From positions 1 to 5,064 of the forward strand of contig CABRGJ010000092.1 of the NCBI GenBank assembly GCA_902470405.1: a stretch of 5,064 nt of DNA, written 5' to 3'. This document shows positions 1 to 5,064 of the stretch, one piece after another. Numbering within the stretch: the first letter of the stretch is position 1; each line of letters opens with the position of its first letter. The notes beneath the pieces were generated by a model. That model was not told the origin of the DNA. It searched no databases and worked only from the letters and a program-made list of their open reading frames with translations. A program made the position numbers and the translations under genes. The stretch comes from an uncultured Eggerthella sp. (GTDB taxonomy: Bacteria; Actinomycetota; Coriobacteriia; Coriobacteriales; Eggerthellaceae).

Positions 1-16
1 CCCGCTTCCCTGTTCT

Positions 17-37
17 CGAATCCGCTACGCGGATTCG
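17..37. repeat. Perfect 9-bp inverted repeat with 3-nt loop
   Basis: CGAATCCGC (17-25) is the exact reverse complement of GCGGATTCG (29-37), with TAC between. No T-run follows on either strand, so it is not a standard intrinsic terminator. It could be a REP-like element or a protein-binding palindrome. The left arm contains TCGAATCC, which resembles part of a tRNA T-arm, but no tRNA fold can be built around it. Confidence 0.7.
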
Positions 38-51
38 CTCATGCGTCGCTG

Positions 52-86
52 CGCTGCTTCACTTTAAAAGATAAAAAGAAGCAGCG
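52..86. repeat. Inverted repeat CGCTGCTTC / GAAGCAGCG around an A-rich loop
   Basis: CGCTGCTTC (52-60) and GAAGCAGCG (78-86) are exact 9-nt reverse complements separated by 17 nt that are almost entirely A and T. A related third arm, TCGCTGCTT, lies at 168-176. Because the T-tract seen on the minus strand lies inside the loop of this hairpin, this pairing would compete with the terminator-like pairing of the 78-87 and 168-176 arms. Confidence 0.65.
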
Positions 87-176
87 AGTCGTTCTACGGC
101 TCACCCACCCTTGTATTCAGAAACCAAAAGGCAAACGAGCATCGATCGATCGATGAGCTCGCTCGCTTCGCTGCTT
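66..176 (-). terminator. Possible terminator of the antiporter-phosphatase operon
   Basis: Read on the minus strand, AAGCAGCGA (176-168) is followed about 80 nt later by its exact complement TCGCTGCTT (87-79), then C and TTTTTATCTTTT (77-66). A 9-bp stem ending one base before a T-rich run is terminator-like, and it is correctly placed after the phosphatase stop at 204. The loop is unusually long, although it can fold into the internal hairpin at 136-161. Termination by Rho or at another site is possible. Confidence 0.35.
136..161. repeat. Palindrome of repeated ATCGAT units within a bulged hairpin
   Basis: CATCGATCGATCGATG (140-155) is a perfect 16-bp palindrome containing two GATC sites. 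CGAG (136-139) and CTCG (158-161) can extend the stem across a two-base bulge. It may fold in RNA inside the loop of the proposed terminator, or act as a DNA palindrome. GATC-containing words are common throughout the window, so the repetition may reflect genome-wide word bias. Confidence 0.6.
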
Positions 177-203
177 GGCTGCAAATGCGCGGCGTATCAG
201 CAC

Positions 204-1034
204 CTAGAAGAGATATTTCTCGGCAAGGAGCTGGCGCTTCTCGGGCGTAAGATCGAGCGCCTCGGTCAGATAAGCATCGAGGCTGCCATATTTCCCCTTG
301 ACCGCCTCCATCGCTGCATCCATGTATTCCTCGTGTGCGCAGATCAACGCCAGCAGCGCTTCATCGCTCTTGTCTGCGACATGAACCTTCTTCAGATCGT
401 TCGCGATGCGCTTCATCTTCTGACGCGCGAAAAGATTCGTCGCAAGATAATCTTCCATGATCGTGGCAGGAGGAACGCCAAGCGTAAAGAGGATGAGCAT
501 GCTCGCTACGCCCGTGCGATCCTTGCCTTCCGAGCAGTGCCAAAGCACCGCGCCTTGCTCTTGCGCGAGCAAAATCTCGAAGAACTGCTTATAAGCGGCA
601 ACTCCCGCATCGCCCAACAACATGAGCGGATAGGTCTTGCTGATCACACCCATCGGGTCGCCCTTCAGCTTGAGGAATTCATCCCAGAGCGAACGCAAGC
701 TATGCTCATGCGTAAGGCCGACCGCGCTGTCCGCTAAGACCGGCAAGCTCACGAACTTCACTTCAGGCATACGATCGATCGGGTCGGGTGCTGCTTTTCG
801 CTCAACATCGGTTCTCAGATCGATGACCGTACGCAGATCGCATTCATCGACCAGGATGTGGATATCGTTATCAGTAAGCTTCTCCAACCCATCGGAGCGA
901 ATGAGCTTCTTCGCGCGCACGCGCTGTCCTGTCACCGCCTCCATTCCCCCTTGATCGCGCGTGTTGCATGTCCCGTCAAGCTCGATCAACCCGTAATCGG
1001 TCATACCGCCTTTTGGCTCTATCACATCAGTCAT
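204..1034 (-). CDS. Tyrosine/lipid phosphatase of the PtpB-LipA type (Y_phosphatase3 family)
   Basis: A 276-residue soluble protein carrying the cysteine phosphatase signature HCSEGKDRTG at residues 166-175, with nucleophile Cys167 and phosphate-binding Arg173. The GKDRTG form is typical of bacterial PtpB and Listeria LipA, which act on phosphotyrosine and, in several members, phosphoserine/threonine or phosphoinositides. Other family marks are NTRDQGG (24-30), which resembles the N-terminal N-x-R-D-x-G-G element, DLRTDVER (72-79), and DYLATN (195-200) after the active site. The length matches mycobacterial PtpB. No signal peptide or membrane segment is seen, so a cytoplasmic location is likely. 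I chose the ATG at 1034 because AAGGAGGG ends 6 nt before it; a longer frame to 1145 would overlap the antiporter and lacks this support. It lies 13 nt after the antiporter stop and is almost certainly co-transcribed. The family call is strong; the substrate is unknown. Confidence 0.9.
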   Translation of the reverse strand: MTDVIEPKGGMTDYGLIELDGTCNTRDQGGMEAVTGQRVRAKKLIRSDGLEKLTDNDIHILVDECDLRTVIDLRTDVERKAAPDPIDRMPEVKFVSLPVLADSAVGLTHEHSLRSLWDEFLKLKGDPMGVISKTYPLMLLGDAGVAAYKQFFEILLAQEQGAVLWHCSEGKDRTGVASMLILFTLGVPPATIMEDYLATNLFARQKMKRIANDLKKVHVADKSDEALLALICAHEEYMDAAMEAVKGKYGSLDAYLTEALDLTPEKRQLLAEKYLF

Positions 1035-1040
1035 CGCGGC

Positions 1041-1048
1041 CCCTCCTT
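1041..1048 (-). promoter_or_regulatory. Ribosome binding site of the phosphatase, overlapping the antiporter stop
   Basis: On the minus strand the sequence reads TGAAGGAGGGG, then 6 nt, then ATG at 1034. The TGA is the antiporter stop (1050-1048), and its last base is the first base of AAGGAGGG. This fixes the phosphatase start and suggests translational coupling: ribosomes finishing the antiporter end on the binding site for the next gene. Confidence 0.85.
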
Positions 1049-2613
1049 CATTCCTTTTCCTTTCGTGTCGCAGCATCCTCGCCCTTCTCGATGACCTCGA
1101 GATACCCCTCTTCGTCATACCCGCTCTTCGGCTCAGGCGCATCATCAGGCTGCTCTCCTAGCAAGGACAGCTCCTCTTCATCGACCAGTGTGATACCGGT
1201 TACGTCCTTATACCGCTTTCGCAGCTCGTCGATGAAGAGCTTCATATCCTTATCATCTTGAGCGTCCTCTTTTGCAAGCTGCTTGACGAGCGGCTTGATA
1301 CGCGCGACCAGATCAGGATCGTCTCGATCGATGAGCACACGCGCTTTCGCGAGCAAGCGTACCAACTCCGCACGGCTTTTCACGATGTCAGAGATATCCG
1401 AAGGTTGTGCCGATATCTCTTTCGCCAGATCGATGACGTGCGTGTCAGAGAATCGAACGGTCGCAGAAGCGAGTGCCGGCATCACGAAGACCGTGATCGC
1501 ACCAGCACACACAAGAACAGAAGCGACCTCGCTCGACATCGCGCCCGACTGCTGCGCGACCGTAGTGACCGCAACGATGATGGGCAATGCGGTCGTGCAA
1601 TAGAGCGCAACCGTGATGCGCGCGCTACGACTCAGGTCGTGACGATGCTTGCCCGTCGATAGGGCGATGAATATGGGGAGCGCACGAATGAGCAGCAATA
1701 AAACGATGAAGATAATGAGCAGATCAGGACTTTGACCTACCGCAGTCAGGTCGATGTTCGCGCCCGATACGATGAAGAAAAGGGGGATGAAGAAGCCAAA
1801 CGCGAGTCCATCGAGCTTCGTCTCAAGGCTTTTACTACCCTCTGGGATGATGAAACGCAGGATGAAGCCAGCCGCGAACGCGCCCAACACGATATCGAGA
1901 TCAAAGACCGCTGAGAGCGCTGTGAGCGCCACGAGCAAAAGCACCGTCACACGCACCACGGTCTGCTGCGTGGTCTCTGCTCCTTCGCGCAAGAACGTCT
2001 CGACCTTCTTCCATCCCTTCAGACGGGAGATGAACACTGCCATGAGCACTGCGATCGCCGCGAATGCGAGCAGCACGAGCATGCTCTGGAGCGTCGTTCT
2101 CGTCGAAAGCAGCAACGCCATTGCGACCACTGGGCCCAATTCGCCCCAGGTACCATATGAGAGGATCGCATCGCCGATCTTCGTATCCATGAGCTTGCGC
2201 TCTTTCAGGATAGGAAGCAACGTGCCTAACGCCGTAGTAGTGAGCGCAATGACCACCGCGATGCCATCGATACCTCCAAGCGAGAACGCGGGCCAGAGCC
2301 ACACCACAACGACCGCGATGCCAAATGTGAGGATCCATGTTGTAAATCCACGTTTTCCCTGATAGTTCGAGAGATTCTTCGGATCGATCTCGTAACCTGC
2401 CAGTAAGAACAGAAACGCCAGACCCAGATCGGAAAGGAGCGAGATCGCATCGCCCACATGGATCCAGCCGAACATATGAGGGCCGCACAGCGCACCTGCG
2501 AAAAGCAGGAACACCGTTTCAGGAATGAGCTTTTGGGGAACCAAACGCGCGAGCAAAGGCGTGATGCTTGCGAGAAGCGCGATGAGCGCGAGCGAGATCA
2601 GTTCTTCTTCCAT
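1048..2613 (-). CDS. Kef/CPA2-type cation:proton antiporter with acidic C-terminal tail
   Basis: A 521-residue membrane protein with about 13 hydrophobic segments between residues 5 and 385, the usual size of a sodium/proton exchanger core. Family marks are LSDLGLAFLFLLAGYEID (60-77), TTTALGTLLPIL (125-136), the helix-5 region GELGP (157-161), the alanine/glycine-rich LGAFAAGFILRF (243-254), and FIPLFFIVSGANIDL (275-289). Such proteins exchange K+ or Na+ for H+ across the inner membrane. The acidic site that is usually ND, DD or QD in helix 5 reads Gly-Glu here, a form I associate with an actinobacterial subgroup. The tail (about 390-521) is helical, charged and increasingly acidic; it has no Rossmann TrkA-N domain, unlike KefC. 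Tyr499 and Tyr504 lie near its end in the acidic context GYDEEGYLE. The start is supported by AAGGAGGG at 2627-2620, 6 nt before the ATG. It is the first gene of the leftward operon. The transported cation cannot be read from the sequence. Confidence 0.9.
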   Translation of the reverse strand: MEEELISLALIALLASITPLLARLVPQKLIPETVFLLFAGALCGPHMFGWIHVGDAISLLSDLGLAFLFLLAGYEIDPKNLSNYQGKRGFTTWILTFGIAVVVVWLWPAFSLGGIDGIAVVIALTTTALGTLLPILKERKLMDTKIGDAILSYGTWGELGPVVAMALLLSTRTTLQSMLVLLAFAAIAVLMAVFISRLKGWKKVETFLREGAETTQQTVVRVTVLLLVALTALSAVFDLDIVLGAFAAGFILRFIIPEGSKSLETKLDGLAFGFFIPLFFIVSGANIDLTAVGQSPDLLIIFIVLLLLIRALPIFIALSTGKHRHDLSRSARITVALYCTTALPIIVAVTTVAQQSGAMSSEVASVLVCAGAITVFVMPALASATVRFSDTHVIDLAKEISAQPSDISDIVKSRAELVRLLAKARVLIDRDDPDLVARIKPLVKQLAKEDAQDDKDMKLFIDELRKRYKDVTGITLVDEEELSLLGEQPDDAPEPKSGYDEEGYLEVIEKGEDAATRKEKE

Positions 2614-2638
2614 ATTCGACCCTCCTTCCTAACTTCCC

Positions 2639-2644
2639 ATTGTA
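2639..2644 (-). promoter_or_regulatory. Candidate -10 box of the antiporter operon
   Basis: On the minus strand this reads TACAAT, five of six matches to TATAAT, placed 25 nt before the antiporter ATG. That would give a short leader containing the ribosome binding site. The -35 position is poor (TCCGCA at 16-bp spacing, three of six matches), so an activator or an alternative sigma factor may be needed, or the match may be chance. Confidence 0.35.
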
Positions 2645-2745
2645 TGGCAACGTCTCCCGCTGCGGACGATCGTGCGTGCACGCTCCTGTGAACCGTAACT
2701 CAATTGATGCAAAGCTGTGACGTAGCCTTGGTTTACCTGTTCGAG

Positions 2746-2751
2746 AAGGAG
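2746..2751 (+). promoter_or_regulatory. Orphan Shine-Dalgarno sequence before an in-frame ATA codon of the CLC gene
   Basis: AAGGAG is the best ribosome-binding match ahead of the CLC gene, but it lies 49 nt before the annotated ATG (2801). It is 7 nt before an ATA (2759-2761) that is in frame with that ATG, with no stop between. No ATG, GTG or TTG occurs at a usable distance. The ATG itself is preceded only by a weak AAAG (2787-2790). Confidence 0.45.
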
Positions 2752-2800
2752 TGGCACGATAAAAAGAACAAGTATTACCGCACGTCAAAGTTGGTCGCTC

Positions 2801-4288
2801 ATGTCTTGGTCATCGGTCATCGATAAGAAGCAGATCCTGCCGAACCTCGTTTTCATCGTGGCAGTCGGTATCGCCTCTGCGTTCACTTCCATCGTCCTGT
2901 GCCTCTGCGTGAACGCTGCATACCATATCAGTCAGCAAGCAGCGTGGAGCGTCTTCTTCCTGCCCGTGCTCGGCATCATCTCGCTGGCATTCTACAAAGC
3001 GATGAAGCTCCCTTACGACTATGGCACTGACGACCTGGTCATGCAGATGCGTGAAAACAAGCCCGTCTCACCCACGCTCGCCCCCGCCATTCTGGTCGGC
3101 ACCTGCCTCACCACGCTCGGCGGCGGTGCGGTCGGCAAGGAATCGAGTGCGTTCCAAATGGGCGCCTCGATCGGTGAAGTGCTCTGTCGCACCTTCAAGC
3201 TCAAGAACCTCTTCACGAACAAAGCCGATCGCAACGTATACGGCTACGCCGCCCTCATGGGCATGTCCGCTACCTTCAGCGCACTCTTCTTCGCCCCGCT
3301 TGGCGCGGTCTTTTTGGTCTTCGAGCTCACACGTTTCAAGACCTTCAGCCCGGCACGCTTCATCGCGCTGGTCGCTTCAGCATTCATCGCAGCCGCTATC
3401 GCCTACCCCTTCGGGATCGGCGATATCATCCCTCGTGTCGCCATACCTTCCATCACACCCGAGCTCATGCTGCAGGTCGTATTGATCGGAACACTGGGCG
3501 GCGTACTCGGCCGCTTCTTCGGCGGCAGCCTGCGCACCGTCCGCGCTTGGCAGCGCGAGAAGATCCGCCATCCTTATATCTCGGTCGCGCTCGTTGGCGT
3601 GGCCATCGCCATTCTTGTCATGGTCTTCAGCTTGCAGACCTTTGAAGGTGGCGGCATGAACCTTTTGAAGCAAGCAGCTGCTGGCTCGATCGGTACCTGG
3701 GATTTTGCGATCAAAGCGGCATTGGTATTCCTTGCATTGGCCTCAGGCTTCAAAGGCGGCGAGATCATGCCCACACTGGTCATCGGTGGTCTTTTGGGAT
3801 GCTCGCTCGGAGAGCTCGTGGGCATCGATCCTTCGTTCGCCACCGCGATCGGCGTCATGACCTTCTTCGCTGGCATGAGCCGCTGCCCTATCGCGGCATT
3901 CTTCCTTGGCTTCGAGGTGTTCGGCGTCGAGATCATCCCTTACCTGCTCATCGGCATCGCATTCGCCTATTTCAGCAGTCGCGATATCGGCTATTATGGA
4001 AAAGGCGTCCGCTCTGAAGCGCACAGCGCTCGCAAACGCAAGGACTTCATCAAGGCCTTGGTCAAGAAGAATCCTTCAGCAGGCGAGATGTTCAAAACGC
4101 TCGAAGAACGATCCAACGAACGCTCCGTTGAAAGTGAGCGAGCCGCGCGCGAAGAAGAGCGCGAAGCAGTGTTGCCCGAACTACCGAAAGAAGAGTTCGA
4201 GCAATTGGAGCGAGAACGCCAGCATGAACGATCTGCCGCAGCGAAGCAGACGCGCACTGACTCCGGCAGAAACAAGACCGATCTGTGA
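2801..4288 (+). CDS. CLC-family anion channel or transporter with atypical selectivity motifs and charged tail
   Basis: A 495-residue membrane protein with about a dozen hydrophobic segments between residues 14 and 392. The CLC fold is shown by TTLGGGAVGKESSAFQMG (104-121), with the gating glutamate at Glu114, by APLGAVFLVFELT (165-177), and by GFKGGEIMPTLVIGG (316-330). Compared with E. coli ClC-ec1, the GSGIP anion-site motif reads GTDDL (75-79), so Thr76 takes the place of the chloride-binding serine. GREGP reads GKESS, GIFAP reads GEIMP, and the inner proton glutamate (Glu203) aligns with Leu176. Tyr398 may match the binding-site Tyr445. The GGE-x-x-P form also occurs in fluoride-exporting CLC proteins, but their binding-site methionine is absent. 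The tail (about 395-495) is Glu/Arg-rich with probable coiled coil and no CBS domains. I use the ATG at 2801; an ATA 14 codons upstream is better placed relative to a ribosome binding site. The ion and mechanism are unknown. Confidence 0.88.
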   Translation: MSWSSVIDKKQILPNLVFIVAVGIASAFTSIVLCLCVNAAYHISQQAAWSVFFLPVLGIISLAFYKAMKLPYDYGTDDLVMQMRENKPVSPTLAPAILVGTCLTTLGGGAVGKESSAFQMGASIGEVLCRTFKLKNLFTNKADRNVYGYAALMGMSATFSALFFAPLGAVFLVFELTRFKTFSPARFIALVASAFIAAAIAYPFGIGDIIPRVAIPSITPELMLQVVLIGTLGGVLGRFFGGSLRTVRAWQREKIRHPYISVALVGVAIAILVMVFSLQTFEGGGMNLLKQAAAGSIGTWDFAIKAALVFLALASGFKGGEIMPTLVIGGLLGCSLGELVGIDPSFATAIGVMTFFAGMSRCPIAAFFLGFEVFGVEIIPYLLIGIAFAYFSSRDIGYYGKGVRSEAHSARKRKDFIKALVKKNPSAGEMFKTLEERSNERSVESERAAREEEREAVLPELPKEEFEQLERERQHERSAAAKQTRTDSGRNKTDL

Positions 4289-4309
4289 CCGTCTGAAAGG
4301 ATCTGCTTT

Positions 4310-4885
4310 ATGACCACGCTCTTCGTGAACGCTTGCGCCTGGGAGCACTCCCGCACTCATGCTCTGTGCGACGAATACCTGAAAGATATCGACAAGGTCG
4401 AAACCGTGAATTTGTTCGATCTCGACCTGAAGCCACTGGATTGGACACGTCTTAGCGAGCGCGAAGGTCTGCAGCGAAATGAAGATTGGGGCGATTCGAT
4501 GTTCGATCTTTCAAAGCAATTCGCTGCAGCGGATGAGATCGTGATCGGCGCGCCTTACTGGGATCTTTCATTCCCCGCCATCCTGAAAGTCTACCTTGAA
4601 CTGGTAACGGTGAATGGCATCACGTTCCACTACAACGAAGAAGGCATGCCCGAAGGCCTTTGTCGTGCGAAACGCCTCATCTATATCAGTACTGCTGGAG
4701 GTCCCAGCTCGAAGGCGAATTTCGGCTACGAATACCTTGCAGGCATCGCACGTCTTTACGGCATTCCCGAGACGTATCAGATCGCCGCAGAAATGCTCGA
4801 TGTGGTGGGTATGGATGTCGATGCGATCATGAGCGATGCAAAGGATGAGATCCGCCAGTTAAAAAACTCGCTTCCCGCTCTTTAA
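4310..4885 (+). CDS. FMN-dependent NAD(P)H oxidoreductase, azoreductase/flavodoxin-2 type
   Basis: A 191-residue cytoplasmic protein with a flavodoxin-like fold. The best evidence is residues 73-131: ADEIVIGAPYWDLSFPAILK, then NGITFHYNEEGMPEGL, then LIYISTAGG. These follow the order of E. coli AzoR (DVIVIAAPMYNF, AGVTFRYTENGPEGL, VITSRGG) and form the FMN-binding loops. Such enzymes use NAD(P)H and FMN for two-electron reduction of quinones, azo dyes or related acceptors, often as dimers. The length is close to that of AzoR. The start is supported by AAAGGA (4296-4301), 8 nt before the ATG, and the gene begins 21 nt after the CLC stop, so the two are probably one operon. A role in sensing or relieving electrophile stress alongside ion transport, as for KefF with KefC, is inference. 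A general quinone or flavin reductase is equally possible. The substrate cannot be assigned. Confidence 0.87.
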   Translation: MTTLFVNACAWEHSRTHALCDEYLKDIDKVETVNLFDLDLKPLDWTRLSEREGLQRNEDWGDSMFDLSKQFAAADEIVIGAPYWDLSFPAILKVYLELVTVNGITFHYNEEGMPEGLCRAKRLIYISTAGGPSSKANFGYEYLAGIARLYGIPETYQIAAEMLDVVGMDVDAIMSDAKDEIRQLKNSLPAL

Positions 4886-4906
4886 ACGGCATCCCAAAGG
4901 CTTTCA

Positions 4907-4936
4907 GAGCAGGCGGAACATCCCCTGTGCCTGCTC
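4907..4936. terminator. Hairpin between convergent genes, probable terminator
   Basis: GAGCAGGC (4907-4914) and GCCTGCTC (4929-4936) form a perfect 8-bp GC-rich stem. Inside, ACA (4918-4920) and TGT (4926-4928) can extend the stem across a 3-nt bulge. It begins 21 nt after the oxidoreductase stop and lies just beyond the stop of the convergent minus-strand gene, so it could serve both. The following T-run is poor (CGTTTGCT on the plus strand, none on the minus strand), which weakens the call. Confidence 0.5.
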
Positions 4937-4941
4937 GTTTG

Positions 4942-5064
4942 CTATATACGGCTTGCCTGGTGGGGATTCATCGACATGGTCTGGAAGCGCTCTTGCATAT
5001 ATTCATTGCTATAATGCCGCGCCATCCATTCCTCGAGCCCGCCATGCGGCACTTGTCCTGCTTC
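4942..5064 (-). CDS. C-terminal end of an unrecognised protein (partial, enters from the right edge)
   Basis: The minus strand reads open for 40 codons from the window edge to a TAG at 4944-4942. The peptide contains EEWMARHYSNEYMQERF and ends MNPHQASRI. Its mixed, hydrophilic and aromatic composition (several Met, Glu and His plus Trp and Tyr) looks like a genuine soluble or cytoplasmic C-terminus and unlike the Arg/Ser-rich shadow frames here. The gene converges on the oxidoreductase, with the hairpin at 4907-4936 between them. I do not recognise the family, and the start and total length lie outside the window. Confidence 0.6.
   Translation of the reverse strand, partial: EAGQVPHGGLEEWMARHYSNEYMQERFQTMSMNPHQASRI

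Larger units (their letters stand above)
1..203. other. Non-coding spacer rich in inverted repeats, downstream of the phosphatase gene
   Basis: No convincing gene lies here. Minus-strand reading frames that could start in this stretch close quickly; for example, the ATG at about 40 meets TAG after five codons. A plus-strand frame that enters the phosphatase gene from here is an antisense shadow. The stretch holds a 9-bp hairpin at 17-37, a set of three related arms built on GCTGCTT (52-60, 78-86, 168-176), an A-rich run at 66-77 that reads as a T-tract on the minus strand, and a palindromic hairpin at 136-161. It follows the stop codon of the leftward operon, so the most likely content is a 3' untranslated region with a terminator, perhaps with degenerate REP-like repeats. 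Confidence 0.6.
2614..2800. promoter_or_regulatory. Divergent control region between the antiporter and CLC operons
   Basis: This 187-bp gap must hold the promoters of both operons. It contains the antiporter ribosome binding site (2620-2627), a candidate minus-strand -10 box (2639-2644), and three short perfect palindromes that could be operators: ACGATCGT (2666-2673), GCGTGCACGC (2674-2683) and TCAATTGA (2700-2707). Near the right end lie AAGGAG (2746-2751) and an A-rich stretch (2761-2768). I found no convincing -35/-10 pair for the rightward genes. TTGATG at 2704-2709 resembles a -35 box but has no matching -10 at normal spacing. I saw no fluoride-riboswitch-like structure. Confidence 0.65.

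Noticed and set aside
10..40. Possible tRNA T-arm or attachment site suggested by TCGAATCC
   Set aside because: The sequence is explained by a simple 9-bp inverted repeat; no cloverleaf, acceptor stem or CCA end can be built, and no integrase or direct repeat is seen.
111..737. Long plus-strand frame (208 codons) over the phosphatase gene
   Set aside because: It is antisense to a gene with a complete catalytic motif and strong ribosome binding site, has no recognisable domain, begins at a TTG with no good ribosome binding site, and looks like a shadow of codon bias.
1035..1145. Longer N-terminus for the phosphatase starting at 1145
   Set aside because: The extra 37 residues are Arg-rich and overlap the antiporter coding sequence, and the ATG at 1034 has a near-perfect ribosome binding site.
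1754..2362. Plus-strand frame (202 codons) over the antiporter gene
   Set aside because: Antisense to a well-supported membrane protein; its Ser/Thr/Asn-rich composition is that of a reversed hydrophobic coding region, and no motif is present.
2758..2763. GATAAA as a -10 box for the CLC operon
   Set aside because: Four of six matches, but no acceptable -35 box at 16-18 bp spacing, and it would place transcription start after the only strong ribosome binding site.
2690..2800. Fluoride riboswitch ahead of the CLC gene
   Set aside because: I looked because some CLC proteins export fluoride, but saw no conserved core or pseudoknot-like pairing of that riboswitch class.

Overview
The window holds two divergently transcribed gene pairs, separated by a 187-bp control region, plus the tail of a fifth gene at the right edge. 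Coding density is high, base composition is moderately GC-rich, and Shine-Dalgarno sequences are strong (AAGGAGGG about 6 nt before the start on the minus strand). This fits a bacterium. The antiporter resembles a type I associate with Actinobacteria (TTTALGTLLPIL followed by GELGP), and the anion transporter resembles CLC variants of Clostridia and Coriobacteriia. An anaerobic actinobacterium of the Coriobacteriia type is my low-confidence guess. No mobile element, tRNA, rRNA or CRISPR array is visible.

Layout. Positions 1-203 are non-coding and rich in inverted repeats; they lie downstream of the leftward operon and probably contain its terminator. The leftward operon (2613 down to 204) encodes a Kef/CPA2-type cation:proton antiporter followed, after 13 nt, by a PtpB/LipA-like tyrosine (or lipid) phosphatase; the antiporter stop codon lies in the phosphatase ribosome binding site. 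Positions 2614-2800 are the divergent control region. The rightward operon (2801 to 4885) encodes a CLC-family anion transporter with altered selectivity motifs, then, after 21 nt, a flavodoxin-fold FMN-dependent NAD(P)H oxidoreductase of the azoreductase type. A hairpin at 4907-4936 separates this operon from a convergent gene whose last 40 codons occupy 5064-4942.

Taken together, the window looks like an ion-homeostasis cluster: one transporter for cations and one for anions, each paired with a soluble enzyme. An FMN oxidoreductase near a Kef-like antiporter recalls KefC and its ancillary oxidoreductase KefF, although here the enzyme is paired with the CLC protein. The phosphatase follows an antiporter whose acidic cytoplasmic tail carries two acid-flanked tyrosines. 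A regulatory link in either pair is inference only. Other points worth checking are a possible ATA start codon for the CLC gene, the replaced ion-binding residues in both transporters, and a three-arm repeat set in the left spacer.
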